A DNA stretch of 64,000 nucleotides from Malaciobacter pacificus (GTDB lineage: Bacteria > Campylobacterota > Campylobacteria > Campylobacterales > Arcobacteraceae): contig NZ_CP035928.1 of assembly GCF_004214795.1 (NCBI RefSeq), positions 1,984,001 to 2,048,000 of the forward strand. The letters are read 5' to 3'. The position numbers and the translations under genes were made by a program. Below, in pieces: positions 1 to 8,577 of this stretch (position 1 is the first letter of the stretch; the number at the start of each line of letters is the position of its first letter). Under the pieces are notes generated by a model. That model ran no database searches. It was not told where the DNA came from and worked only from the letters and a program-made list of their open reading frames with translations.

Positions 1-1
1 T

Positions 2-469
2 AAATTAACAGGTGTTTATAATAGACATCATTTAGACTGCGTTCTAGAAGATACTGCAAAAATCATAAACAGATATGAAAACAATTATGGTGTAATAATT
101 TTAGATTTAGATAAGTTCAAAGAAATCAACGACACTTTTGGTCATCATGCTGGAGATATAGTATTACAAGAGTTTTCTAAACTACTTAAAGATTCTGTTA
201 GAGAATCAGATATTGTTGGTCGTTGGGGAGGTGATGAATTTTTACTATTAATTCCTTTTATTGACAAAGATTCTATAGAAATTCTTGCTAATCATATAAA
301 AGAAACTATTAATAAATATAAATTCTCATTTGTTGATAAACTAACTGCTAGTTTAGGGGCAACTTTGATAAAAAAAGATGATACAGAAGAGTCTTTAATT
401 TCAAGAGCTGACCATGCACTTTATAAAGCGAAAGAAGAAGGAAAAAATAAAGTAGAAATTCTACTTTAA
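2..469 (+). CDS. Diguanylate cyclase, GGDEF domain (5' partial)
   Basis: This is the C-terminal part of a GGDEF protein, open at the left window edge, with about 155 residues visible. The domain makes the second messenger cyclic di-GMP from two GTP. The translated frame shows a metal-binding segment (LDLDKFKEINDTFGH), the signature RWGGDEF and the terminal SRADHALYKAKEEGKNK motif. An RESD motif lies five residues before GGDEF and fits the RxxD product-inhibition site, so the enzyme should be feedback-inhibited. The sensory or membrane part lies outside the window. Its last codons overlap the end of the convergent glnS gene by 9 bases. Confidence 0.93.
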   Translation, partial: KLTGVYNRHHLDCVLEDTAKIINRYENNYGVIILDLDKFKEINDTFGHHAGDIVLQEFSKLLKDSVRESDIVGRWGGDEFLLLIPFIDKDSIEILANHIKETINKYKFSFVDKLTASLGATLIKKDDTEESLISRADHALYKAKEEGKNKVEILL

Positions 470-2725
470 TTTTTTAGTTACAAGTTCATTTACAACTTTT
501 GGGTTTGCTTTTCCACCAGTTGATTTAAGTACTTGTCCTACAAAAAAGCCAAATAGTTTTTGATTTCCAGCTTTGTATTTTTCTACATTGTCTGGATTTT
601 TTGCAATTACTTCATCAATAATTGGTAAAATAATACTTGGGTCACTAATTTGAACTAAGCCTTTGTCTTCTACTATTTTTTCAGGGCTAATTCCAGATTC
701 AACCATTTCTTCAAATACTTGTTTTGCAATCTTATTTGAAATAGTCTCTTCGTCAATCATTTTTACTAACTGTGCAATCTCTTTTGAACCAAATTTAAGT
801 TCACTTAACTCTTTTTCTTTTAACTCTTTTGCAACATCATTTGCAATTATATTTGCAATAGATACTGGGCTATTTAGTTGCTCTAAAGTCTCTTGGAAGA
901 ACTTAGATAAAACCTCATCTCTAGCTAAAATATTTGAAACTTCATTATTTAGTTTTAGTTCAGTTGAATATTTCTCAAAAAGCTCTTTTTGCTCATCAGT
1001 CATCTCTGCAGCACTTCCATGAACAATCTCTTTTTTAGGTTCTTGTTTTTTTACTACTTTTTCTTTTGGTTTATCTTCACTTTGCGATTTTTTAGCCCAC
1101 GAATCTTTTAATCCAACGATTTTATTAAATACTGGATTTTCATCACTATAATCAACTGAATCAGCATAAAAATATCCTTGTCTTTCAAACTGGAATCTCT
1201 CATCAACTTTATCTGTAATAACTGCTGGCTCAACTAGTGCATCTTTTATGATTGTTAATGAATTAGAATTTAAATCTTCTAATCCTTCAGGTGCTTCATT
1301 TTTATATAATCTATCATAAAGCCTTACTTCAATTTTCTTAGCAGATTTTACATCTACCCATTGAATAGCACTTTTTACTTTTATACCACTTGTATCACTT
1401 CCACTTTTAGAGTTTGGATTATATTCGGCAATAATCTCTACAACATTTCCATTGCTATCTTTGATAACTTCTTTGCAAGTGATAATATATGCATGTCTTA
1501 ATCTAACAGCTTGGTTTGGTGTTAATCTATTATATCCCTTAACTGGATTATCACTAAAGTCTTCTCTTTCAATATAAACTACATTTGAAAATGGAATTTT
1601 TCTACTACCCTCTTTTGGAACATCGTGAGGATAGTATGAAGCTTCTATTTGCTCACTTCCTTCATAGTTTTCAATTGTAACTTTGATTGGGTCAAGTACA
1701 GCCATAACTCTTGGAGCTTTTGTGTTTAAATCATCTCTTATACAAAATTCCAGTTGTGATACATCAACCATTGAGTTTGCTTTTGCAATACCGATTTGAT
1801 CACAGAAGTTTATTATAGATTCTCTTGTATAACCTCTTCTTTTAAGTCCTGCAATTGTTGGCATTCTAGGGTCATCCCAACCACTAACATAGTTTCCATT
1901 TACAAGTTCAAGAAGTTTTCTTTTACTCATAACTGTATAGTTAATTCCAAGTCTTGCAAACTCATGTTGGTATGGTCTTGGAGGAGTAAGATTAAGTTCA
2001 TCTAAAACCCAATCATAAATATCTCTATTGTTTTCAAATTCAAGTGTACAAATAGAGTGAGTTACTCCTTCAATATAATCACTTAAACAATGAGCAAAAT
2101 CATACATAGGATAAATACACCATTTATCTTGCGTTCTAAAGTGATGTGCATGTCTAATTCTGTATAAAAGTGGGTCTCTTAGCTTCATATTAGCTGCACT
2201 CATATCAATCTTTGCTCTTAATACATGTTCTCCATCTTTGAACTCACCGTTTTTCATTTTTTCAAACAGTTCTAAATTTTCTTCGATACTTCTTGAGGCA
2301 AATTCACTTCTCTTCCCAGCTTCTGTAACAGTTCCTCTGTACTCTCTCATTTGCTCTTCATCAATACTATCAACATATGCTTTACCCATCTTGATAAGTT
2401 GTACTGCATATTCATAAATTTCTTGAAAATAATTTGATGTGTATCTAACTTCATCTTTCCATTCAAATCCAAGCCATTGAACTGCATCTTTAAGTGCTTC
2501 AACATATTTTGTATCTTCAGTTGTTGGGTTTGTGTCATCCATTCTAAGATTACAAAAACCGTTGAAATCACTTGCAATACCAAAATTTATACATATAGAT
2601 TTTGCATGCCCAATATGTGGAAATCCATTTGGTTCAGGAGGAAATCTTGTAACTACATTGCTATATTTACCTTTTTTTAAATCCTCTTGTACTATTACAC
2701 GTAAAAAATCTTTGTGCTCACTCAT
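461..2725 (-). CDS. glnS: Glutaminyl-tRNA synthetase with C-terminal GatB/YqeY-type tail
   Basis: Charges tRNA-Gln with glutamine in the cytoplasm. The class I HIGH motif is near residue 38 (PHIGHAKSI), a KMSKS-like MSKRK motif follows the catalytic core, and the GlnRS-type anticodon-binding beta-barrels come next. After a charged Lys/Glu linker (about residues 550-580), residues 585-754 form a helical tail like the GatB/YqeY C-terminal domain, including KLFGFFVGQVLKSTGGKANP. At 754 residues it is some 200 longer than E. coli GlnRS. A YqeY-tailed GlnRS is known from Deinococcus, where the tail aids tRNA-Gln binding. Many Campylobacterota lack GlnRS and use GatCAB. The gene converges on the GGDEF gene with a 9-base overlap. 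Confidence 0.96.
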   Translation of the reverse strand: MSEHKDFLRVIVQEDLKKGKYSNVVTRFPPEPNGFPHIGHAKSICINFGIASDFNGFCNLRMDDTNPTTEDTKYVEALKDAVQWLGFEWKDEVRYTSNYFQEIYEYAVQLIKMGKAYVDSIDEEQMREYRGTVTEAGKRSEFASRSIEENLELFEKMKNGEFKDGEHVLRAKIDMSAANMKLRDPLLYRIRHAHHFRTQDKWCIYPMYDFAHCLSDYIEGVTHSICTLEFENNRDIYDWVLDELNLTPPRPYQHEFARLGINYTVMSKRKLLELVNGNYVSGWDDPRMPTIAGLKRRGYTRESIINFCDQIGIAKANSMVDVSQLEFCIRDDLNTKAPRVMAVLDPIKVTIENYEGSEQIEASYYPHDVPKEGSRKIPFSNVVYIEREDFSDNPVKGYNRLTPNQAVRLRHAYIITCKEVIKDSNGNVVEIIAEYNPNSKSGSDTSGIKVKSAIQWVDVKSAKKIEVRLYDRLYKNEAPEGLEDLNSNSLTIIKDALVEPAVITDKVDERFQFERQGYFYADSVDYSDENPVFNKIVGLKDSWAKKSQSEDKPKEKVVKKQEPKKEIVHGSAAEMTDEQKELFEKYSTELKLNNEVSNILARDEVLSKFFQETLEQLNSPVSIANIIANDVAKELKEKELSELKFGSKEIAQLVKMIDEETISNKIAKQVFEEMVESGISPEKIVEDKGLVQISDPSIILPIIDEVIAKNPDNVEKYKAGNQKLFGFFVGQVLKSTGGKANPKVVNELVTKKLK

Positions 2726-2872
2726 ATTTATTAAACCTTTTATTTGAGAAACTATTGTAAAGAAGATATTTTATCAAATTAGTGCTTATATTGTTTGTTT
2801 AAAAATAATGATACTTTTGAAATACTATTTTTTGAGATAATTAGAGTAAGACTATTATAAGGGGGGTGTAAT

Positions 2873-3040
2873 ATGAAATATTTTTATATATTTATAACAA
2901 TAATATGCATCATACCAACATTTGGTATTTCTATTTTACTCTATTTAATTATTGATGATTTAATAAAATTTAATAATAAAGATAAAGCTCAAAAACTTTT
3001 AGATGAGTCAAACTTTATCAAAGATTTATACAAAAAATAG
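2873..3040 (+). CDS. Small membrane protein, 55 aa, function unknown
   Basis: A short reading frame with a strong purine-rich ribosome-binding site (AAGGGGGG, from about 2859) and an ATG at 2873. The product has one N-terminal hydrophobic helix (about residues 3-30, rich in Ile, Phe, Tyr and Leu), then a charged tail (KFNNKDKAQKLLDESNF) that ends DLYKK. This suggests a single-pass inner-membrane microprotein with a cytoplasmic C-terminus. It stands alone between glnS and a second microprotein gene on the other strand. I do not recognise a family. Start, RBS and composition support a real gene. Confidence 0.6.
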   Translation: MKYFYIFITIICIIPTFGISILLYLIIDDLIKFNNKDKAQKLLDESNFIKDLYKK

Positions 3041-3070
3041 ACTTCTATTTTTTATACTTTAAAGAGTAAC

Positions 3071-3184
3071 TTAAACTAGGTATTCCCACCTTTGATAAGT
3101 TCTTGCAATTCTTTCTATATCATTAATCTTCACAGCTTTAATAATTTTAAATCTACCACTAGTTAAAAATGCCTTTATTCTCAT
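3071..3184 (-). CDS. Basic microprotein, 37 aa, function unknown
   Basis: A small frame preceded by GGAG six bases before ATG. The product is basic (7 Arg/Lys in the first 20 residues) and ends QRWEYLV. It has no signal peptide or membrane segment and is too short for a catalytic domain. It could be a small regulator, a ribosome-associated peptide or a spurious frame. The well-placed RBS and the otherwise empty interval argue for a gene. It lies tail-to-tail with the 55-residue membrane-protein gene. Confidence 0.45.
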   Translation of the reverse strand: MRIKAFLTSGRFKIIKAVKINDIERIARTYQRWEYLV

Positions 3185-3280
3185 TTTATATCTCCTGTGA
3201 TTTTGTAGCGATTATTATACATAATGGAATATTATTTAGACCTTAATAAATATGCTTTTATCTATTCTTTATATTTATTT

Positions 3281-3298
3281 AGTATACTTAAGCATACT
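3281..3298 (+). promoter_or_regulatory. Operator-like palindrome upstream of small HTH gene
   Basis: AGTATACTTAAGCATACT is an 18-bp dyad centred on CTTAAG, with a single mismatched pair. It contains the -10-like TATACT and lies 18 bases before the start codon of the HTH gene at 3317. This position fits an autoregulatory repressor site. A related TATGCTTTTATCT sequence lies about 30 bases upstream. That the HTH protein binds here is inference. Confidence 0.5.
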
Positions 3299-3316
3299 TT
3301 TATCTTGAGGAGAACA

Positions 3317-3541
3317 ATGGATAAAGAAACATTTAAATCAAAACTTAAAGAGGCTGGATTTAATAAAAGAACCTTCTCAGAGTACTTAGGAGTTAAGTAT
3401 CAAAGTGTAAACTCTTGGGGAAACAATGGAAGAGGAATACCTTATTGGGTAGAATCTTGGCTACATTTGTATATTGAAAATAAAAAATGTAAACAAATAA
3501 AAAATGTATTAAAAGATAGCGGAGTTTGTAATTATGGCTAA
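3317..3541 (+). CDS. Small helix-turn-helix DNA-binding protein, 74 aa
   Basis: A predicted small DNA-binding regulator. The N-terminal half reads like a minimal phage-repressor HTH: FKSKLKEAGFNKRTFSEYLGVKYQSVNSWG, with recognition helix around YQSVNSWG. An ATG 93 bases upstream is in frame, but GAGGAG sits just before the ATG at 3317, and that start gives the compact domain. It overlaps the Nudix gene by 8 bases, so the two are probably translationally coupled. A similar 69-residue protein is encoded at 9719-9928. A palindrome over its promoter suggests self-repression. The target beyond its own promoter is unknown. Confidence 0.72.
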   Translation: MDKETFKSKLKEAGFNKRTFSEYLGVKYQSVNSWGNNGRGIPYWVESWLHLYIENKKCKQIKNVLKDSGVCNYG

Positions 3542-3962
3542 GTGGGAACCCAAAACACCATTTCTTGCAGCGGATGGAATAATAAAGCTTTTTGATGAAA
3601 ATAAAAACTTCCAAGGAATTGTATTTATTGAAAGACTAAATGAACCTTTTGGTATTGCACTTCCTGGTGGATTTGTAGATAGAGGTGAAAAAGTTGAAGA
3701 TGCATTGGTGCGAGAAATGAAAGAAGAAGTTACTTTAGATGTAACAATCAAGAAGCTACTTGGTGTTTACTCAGATCCAAGTAGAGATAAAAGATTACAT
3801 TGTGCATCTTGTGTCTATATTTGTAATGCTATTGGTGTACCAAAAGCAGCAGATGATGCAAAAAAAGTATTTATTTATAAAAAAGATGAAATACCACTTG
3901 ATAAACTTGTATTTGACCATAGAAAAATAGTAGAGGATTTTTTAAAACAAGAGCAAATATAA
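3534..3962 (+). CDS. Nudix hydrolase, 142 aa
   Basis: Hydrolyses a nucleoside diphosphate linked to another moiety. The Nudix box is clear: G46, E52, R60-E61 and E64-E65 (GGFVDRGEKVEDALVREMKEEV), with Val in place of the usual Gly after EE. The PGGFVDRGE sequence and the later GVYSDPSRDKR resemble ADP-ribose pyrophosphatase-like members, but substrate cannot be set from sequence alone. Its length is normal for a single-domain Nudix protein. It overlaps the upstream HTH gene by 8 bases, which suggests that regulator and enzyme are made together. Confidence 0.88.
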   Translation: MAKWEPKTPFLAADGIIKLFDENKNFQGIVFIERLNEPFGIALPGGFVDRGEKVEDALVREMKEEVTLDVTIKKLLGVYSDPSRDKRLHCASCVYICNAIGVPKAADDAKKVFIYKKDEIPLDKLVFDHRKIVEDFLKQEQI

Positions 3963-4020
3963 AAGAGGTATTTAAGTGTAAAATCCCTAAAATATGGAAT
4001 TTTTAAAAGAAGGAAACAAA

Positions 4021-4329
4021 GTGGATCCACAAACTGAGAAGATCATTGTTCTTATTATCGTCTTAACAGCAGCTGTTATAACATGGAAAATGGTTAAAGA
4101 TTTTTATATCACAAAATTACATAAAATATTTGCACACTTGATTGCAGTTATTACTTCATCATTTATGTTGTTATCTTCTATGTTTTTATTTATGCCCAAA
4201 GATTATCAAAGAGGTACTGGCCCCGAAGTTGAATTAAGTTTTATGGGTATAGTAACTGTTATAGTTATGCTAGCAGTTTTATATGTATTTTTTAAATACG
4301 TACCTCAAAATAGCGATAAAAAGTCATAA
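4021..4329 (+). CDS. Inner-membrane protein, 102 aa, function unknown
   Basis: Three hydrophobic stretches (about residues 8-24, 36-57 and 72-92) predict an integral membrane protein with a charged C-terminus (NSDKKS). An ATG at 3994 is in frame but has no convincing RBS. The GTG at 4021 has AAGAAGGA just upstream and is preferred. It lies 26 bases before proA on the same strand and may be co-transcribed. No family is recognised. Confidence 0.6.
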   Translation: MDPQTEKIIVLIIVLTAAVITWKMVKDFYITKLHKIFAHLIAVITSSFMLLSSMFLFMPKDYQRGTGPEVELSFMGIVTVIVMLAVLYVFFKYVPQNSDKKS

Positions 4330-4355
4330 CAAAATAAAAATATGAGGATTTAAAT

Positions 4356-5588
4356 ATGCAAGCTTTTTTAGAAGAAGCTAAAAGAACTAGCCGAACTATT
4401 GCAAACCTAAGTACTGCTGTTAAAAACAAAGTACTAAATGATATGGCAGATGCTTTAATGGATCATTGTGATTTCATAATTTCAAAAAACAATCAAGATA
4501 TGTTTGAAGCAAAGAAAAACAATCTTGATGAAGCACTACTTGATAGATTATTATTAACAGGTGAAAGGGTAAAAGCTATGAGTGATGCTATTAGACAAAT
4601 AGCATCACAGCAAGAACCAGTTGGAAGAGTTCTTGATGGTTGGGTTACACAAGATGGATTAAATATCCAAAAAGTATCTATTCCAATTGGTGTAATTGGA
4701 ATCATCTATGAAAGTAGACCAAATGTTACTAGTGACACAGCAGCTCTGTGTTTTAAAAGTGGAAATGTATGTGTTTTAAAAGGTGGTAAAGAAGCTGAAC
4801 ACTCAAATAAAGCAATAGCTATTGTTTTAAAAGAGGTTTTAACTAAAAACAAACTACCAGAACAAGCAATATCACTATTACCAGATTCTAGTAGAGAAGG
4901 TGTAGCAAAACTTATCAAGCAAGATAAATATGTTGATTTAATAGTACCTAGAGGTGGAGAAGCATTAATTCAATATGTTAGTGCAAACGCAACTGTTCCT
5001 GTTGTAAAACATGATAAAGGACTTTGTCACATTTATGTGGATAAAGATGCCGCGCCAAAAAAAGTAATTGATATTTTAATAAATGCAAAGTGTCAAAGGC
5101 CAGGTGTTTGTAATGCAATGGAAACACTACTTATTCACAGAGATATTGCTCAATATTTACTTCCAGGAATTGTGGAAGCATTTGAAGAGCAAGGAACTTA
5201 TTTAAAAGGTTGTCCAGAAACTTTAAAAATAGTTCATATTCATCCAGCAAAACCTGAAGATTTTGATATTGAATATTTAGCAAATATCTTAAATATTAAA
5301 GTTGTTGAAACAATTGATGAAGCTATTACTCATATTGAAAGACATGGTTCAGGACACTCTGAATCAATTTTAAGTGAAAATTATACAACTGTAAATAAGT
5401 TTTTAAATCAAGTTGATGCAGCTTGTGTTTATGCAAATGCAAGTACAAGATTTACTGATGGTGGAGCGTTTGGACTTGGAGCTGAAGTTGGTATTTCAAC
5501 AAATAAACTTCACTCAAGAGGACCTATGGGAATTAATGACCTAACAACATTTAAATACAAAATTTATGGTCAGGGTCAAACTAGATAA
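4356..5588 (+). CDS. proA: Glutamate-5-semialdehyde dehydrogenase
   Basis: Reduces gamma-glutamyl phosphate to glutamate-5-semialdehyde with NADPH in proline synthesis. At 410 residues it has the family length. The aldehyde-dehydrogenase-fold catalytic cysteine is in KCQRPGVCNAMETLL. Other ProA landmarks are GVIGIIYESRPNVT, LPDSSREGV, VPRGGEALI and the C-terminal STRFTDGGAFGLGAEVGIST. proB is not adjacent. The following ABM-domain gene starts 9 bases after the stop. Confidence 0.97.
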   Translation: MQAFLEEAKRTSRTIANLSTAVKNKVLNDMADALMDHCDFIISKNNQDMFEAKKNNLDEALLDRLLLTGERVKAMSDAIRQIASQQEPVGRVLDGWVTQDGLNIQKVSIPIGVIGIIYESRPNVTSDTAALCFKSGNVCVLKGGKEAEHSNKAIAIVLKEVLTKNKLPEQAISLLPDSSREGVAKLIKQDKYVDLIVPRGGEALIQYVSANATVPVVKHDKGLCHIYVDKDAAPKKVIDILINAKCQRPGVCNAMETLLIHRDIAQYLLPGIVEAFEEQGTYLKGCPETLKIVHIHPAKPEDFDIEYLANILNIKVVETIDEAITHIERHGSGHSESILSENYTTVNKFLNQVDAACVYANASTRFTDGGAFGLGAEVGISTNKLHSRGPMGINDLTTFKYKIYGQGQTR

Positions 5589-5597
5589 GGAATAAAA

Positions 5598-5921
5598 ATG
5601 TCTAAAAAAATTTATTGTATCGCTTCATTTAAAGCAAAAGATGGGAAAGAACAAGAGTTATTAGAAGTCTTAAAAGCACTTGAACCTAATACAACTAGAG
5701 AAGATGGATGTATACAATATACAGTTACAAAAAAAATAGATAATCCATATGCAACGGGAACTTCTATGCCAATTGTATTTAATGAAATCTGGGCTTCAAA
5801 AGAGGATTTTGAAAATCACTGTAATAAACCGTATATTACTAACTTTTTTCAAACACAATGTGTTGATGAAGATGGATTAGTTGAAAATTTCAACGTTTGT
5901 GTTTACACAGATGAAGTATAA
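5598..5921 (+). CDS. ABM-domain protein, putative quinol monooxygenase
   Basis: A 107-residue dimeric alpha-beta barrel (antibiotic biosynthesis monooxygenase domain). It shows the usual start (IASFKAKDGKEQELLEVLKAL), the central DGCIQYTV and the FNEIWASKEDFENHCNKPYI segment. Relatives such as YgiN act on quinols, but many members are uncharacterised and function here is only a family-level guess. It follows proA by 9 bases and ends in a bidirectional hairpin. Confidence 0.8.
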   Translation: MSKKIYCIASFKAKDGKEQELLEVLKALEPNTTREDGCIQYTVTKKIDNPYATGTSMPIVFNEIWASKEDFENHCNKPYITNFFQTQCVDEDGLVENFNVCVYTDEV

Positions 5922-5943
5922 AAGAGAAGATTTATTCTCTTTT
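5920..5943. terminator. Bidirectional terminator hairpin
   Basis: Perfect 9-bp arms AAAAGAGAA and TTCTCTTTT around a 6-base loop. It overlaps the stop codons of both converging genes. The A-rich 5' arm and T-rich 3' arm suit termination in both directions. Confidence 0.75.
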
Positions 5944-6571
5944 ATCTAGAGCTTAGCGCAAGTTTTATACTCAAACCAACTAATACTAGACTTGTAAATA
6001 TATTTAAATAACTAAATACCTCTTTTTTAGCTAAAACCTTTTGTCTTAAAATATTTCCTAAAATACCAATTATCGAAAATATAATAAATGCCACTATTAT
6101 AAATATTAGTCCTAAAAAAATCATTTGCAATGGAATGTTTGAACTAGATGTATCTACAAATTGAGGTAAAAATGCTAAAAAGAAAATAGATACTTTTGGA
6201 TTTAAAATATTCATAATAAAACCTCTTAAATATAACTTTTTATACTCTACTTCATTTTGAGTTTGCTCTAAACTAATTGGATCATTTCTGTGTTTAAATA
6301 TTTGATATGCAATATACAAAAGATAAATTGCACCAATATATTTAACAATATCAAAGGCTATTTGTGAAACTTGAAAAATTACAGATATTCCTAATGCAGC
6401 AGCTAGTGTATGAATTACTAAACCACTACATAAACCCAAAGTTGTAACAACAGCTGCTTTTTTTGTTTTAGAGATACCTAAAGTTAATACATATATATTA
6501 TCTGGACCTGGGGAGAGAGATAAAAGTATTGCACTTAATATAAACATTAATAAATTACTATCTTCAATCAA
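5942..6571 (-). CDS. LysE/RhtB-family amino-acid exporter
   Basis: A 209-residue inner-membrane protein with six predicted helices. The family start is clear: FILSAILLSLSPGPDNIYVLTLGIS, where the SPGPD motif is diagnostic. The central YIGAIYLLYIAYQIFKHR and NPKVSIFFLAFLPQFVD are also typical. Members export amino acids such as lysine, arginine, threonine or homoserine lactone. The substrate is not deducible here. It is divergent from ogt. Confidence 0.9.
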   Translation of the reverse strand: MIEDSNLLMFILSAILLSLSPGPDNIYVLTLGISKTKKAAVVTTLGLCSGLVIHTLAAALGISVIFQVSQIAFDIVKYIGAIYLLYIAYQIFKHRNDPISLEQTQNEVEYKKLYLRGFIMNILNPKVSIFFLAFLPQFVDTSSSNIPLQMIFLGLIFIIVAFIIFSIIGILGNILRQKVLAKKEVFSYLNIFTSLVLVGLSIKLALSSR

Positions 6572-6647
6572 TATAATTCCTTGTTATTTACTTATAATTA
6601 ATCTTACTAAAATTATGATAAAATCATTTATTATTTAAAGGATTAAG

Positions 6648-7184
6648 TTGAGAGAATATAAGGCTAAAACCACAGATATAATAACAACTACAAGTTTTCA
6701 TACCCCTTTAGGTGAACTTTTTGCGGCTGCATCTAAAAAAGGTATCGTCATGCTTAGTTTTTTAGAAAAGTATACTTTACAATCAAAAGTTGATATTCTA
6801 AAAAAAACACTTGATTGTGAGATAATTCCCGTAAATTCAAATGAAATTTTTGAAGTATTAAAAACACAACTTGAAGAGTATTTTAATAACAAAAGAGAAG
6901 CTTTTGATATTCCAATGCAAATGGTTGGAACATCTTTTCAAATTGAAGTTTGGAAAGAACTACTTAAAATTCCATATAATCAAACAATGAGTTATAAACA
7001 AATTGCAACAAATATAGGTAATGAAAATGCTTCAAGAGCAGTTGCAAAAGCAATCTCACAAAATATAATACCAATATTAATTCCTTGTCATAGAGTAATT
7101 TCTTCAACAGGAGATATCAGTGGATATAATCAAGGAATACAAAGAAAAGAGTTTTTATTGAAGTTAGAGCAAAATGATAGATAA
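6648..7184 (+). CDS. ogt: Methylated-DNA-protein cysteine methyltransferase
   Basis: Suicide repair enzyme that moves the alkyl group from O6-alkylguanine in DNA to its own cysteine. The active-site motif is IPCHRVISSTG, with nucleophile C147. The DNA-binding MSYKQIAT... and ASRAVAKAIS helix precede it. The start is TTG, with AAAGGA about 6 bases upstream. The length (178 residues) is normal for Ogt. It overlaps the following phosphohexomutase gene by 11 bases, heading a four-gene overlapping run. Confidence 0.95.
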   Translation: MREYKAKTTDIITTTSFHTPLGELFAAASKKGIVMLSFLEKYTLQSKVDILKKTLDCEIIPVNSNEIFEVLKTQLEEYFNNKREAFDIPMQMVGTSFQIEVWKELLKIPYNQTMSYKQIATNIGNENASRAVAKAISQNIIPILIPCHRVISSTGDISGYNQGIQRKEFLLKLEQNDR

Positions 7185-8577
7185 ATCAATATTTAGACAA
7201 TATGATATTAGAGGAATAGTTAATAAAAACCTAGATGAAAATAGTGCTAAACTAATAGGCTACTATTTTGGAAAATATCTAAAAGAAAAATATAATGAAG
7301 AGATTTATATTGTAATTGGTTATGACATTAGACATCACTCAAAGCTACTTTTTGAAGCTTTAGTATCAGGTATTAATTTTAGTGATTGTAAAGTTATTAA
7401 TATTGGACTTGTAGCAACAGGTGTAAATTATTTTGCATCATTTCAAGAAATAGAAATTGAAAAAAATAAAAAAATAAAACCCACTGCTTCTATTATGATT
7501 ACAGGTAGTCATAATGCAAAAAAATATAATGGATTTAAAATCACAGTTAAAAACAAACCTTTTTTTGGAGATGATTTAATTTTTCTATATAATTCTATAA
7601 ATTATATAGAAATAATTAATAAACCTCTTTATATCAACTATGATATAAAAAAAGAGTATATAAAATTCATGATAAAGCAATTTTCTCACCTAAAAAACCT
7701 AGCAATTTCTTTTGCTATTGATTGTGGAAATGGAGTAGCAAATACAGTAATTTGTGATATTTTAGATGAACTAAATTTAAACTATAAAGCACTTCATACT
7801 ACTCCAAATGGTGACTTCCCAAATCATCACCCAGACCCATCAAATGAAAAAAATTTAATTGATTTAAAAAAATTATTAATTAATGATTGTAATTTAGCCT
7901 TTGCCTACGATGGTGATGCAGATAGAATAGTTGTTCTTACTCAAAAATACAATATCAAAGGTGATATGCTAGCCCTACTTTTTTCAAAAACTATGAAAAA
8001 TCCAGTTATTATAGGAGAGGTTACTTATTCTCAAAATATATTTGATGAAATAAATCATAATGCAAAAACAATTATGGATAAAACAGGTTATTCAAACTTA
8101 AGATTAAAACTTAAAGAGTTAAATGCTGATTTAGCAGCTGAAGTTTCAGGACATATATTTTTTAATGATAGATATTATGGATATGATGATGCAATTTATG
8201 CCACTTTAAGAGTTTTAGAGCTTATTTATAATGGTATTGATTTAGATAAAGAGTTAGATTTACTACCAAATGTTTACACAAGTGAGAATATTGAGATAAA
8301 AATTGAAGAGAGTAAAAAATTTATTTTAATAAATAATTTAAAAAAAAGATTAGAAAATAAGTTGAGAGGTTTTCCTTTAATAAAAGATATCATACAAATT
8401 GATGGTCTTAGAATAAATTTTGAATATGGATGGGCTTTGATTAGAGCTTCAAATACTAACCCAATAATACAAACAAAATATGAAGCAACTACATACGCAA
8501 CTGCTATGACTTATAAAAAAGCAGTTGAGAACTTAATAAATGAGGTAATAAATGAAACTAATTGCACTGCAAGTTAA
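7174..8577 (+). CDS. Phosphomannomutase/phosphoglucomutase
   Basis: Alpha-D-phosphohexomutase interconverting hexose 1- and 6-phosphates. The phosphoserine loop is TGSHNAKKYNGFK (S112), the metal loop is DGDADRIV (D246, D248, D250) and the sugar-binding loop contains AEVSGHIFF. At 467 residues it matches the AlgC/ManB class, which acts on both glucose and mannose phosphates. It could link glucose 1-phosphate from the glucosylglycerate phosphorylase at 23.6 kb to zwf. It overlaps ogt by 11 bases and the nitrilase-family gene by 26. Confidence 0.93.
   Translation: MIDKSIFRQYDIRGIVNKNLDENSAKLIGYYFGKYLKEKYNEEIYIVIGYDIRHHSKLLFEALVSGINFSDCKVINIGLVATGVNYFASFQEIEIEKNKKIKPTASIMITGSHNAKKYNGFKITVKNKPFFGDDLIFLYNSINYIEIINKPLYINYDIKKEYIKFMIKQFSHLKNLAISFAIDCGNGVANTVICDILDELNLNYKALHTTPNGDFPNHHPDPSNEKNLIDLKKLLINDCNLAFAYDGDADRIVVLTQKYNIKGDMLALLFSKTMKNPVIIGEVTYSQNIFDEINHNAKTIMDKTGYSNLRLKLKELNADLAAEVSGHIFFNDRYYGYDDAIYATLRVLELIYNGIDLDKELDLLPNVYTSENIEIKIEESKKFILINNLKKRLENKLRGFPLIKDIIQIDGLRINFEYGWALIRASNTNPIIQTKYEATTYATAMTYKKAVENLINEVINETNCTAS

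Noticed and set aside
3224-3316. Upstream extension of the small HTH gene to an ATG at 3224
   Set aside because: It would run through the palindrome and promoter-like box and has no RBS, whereas GAGGAG lies before 3317.
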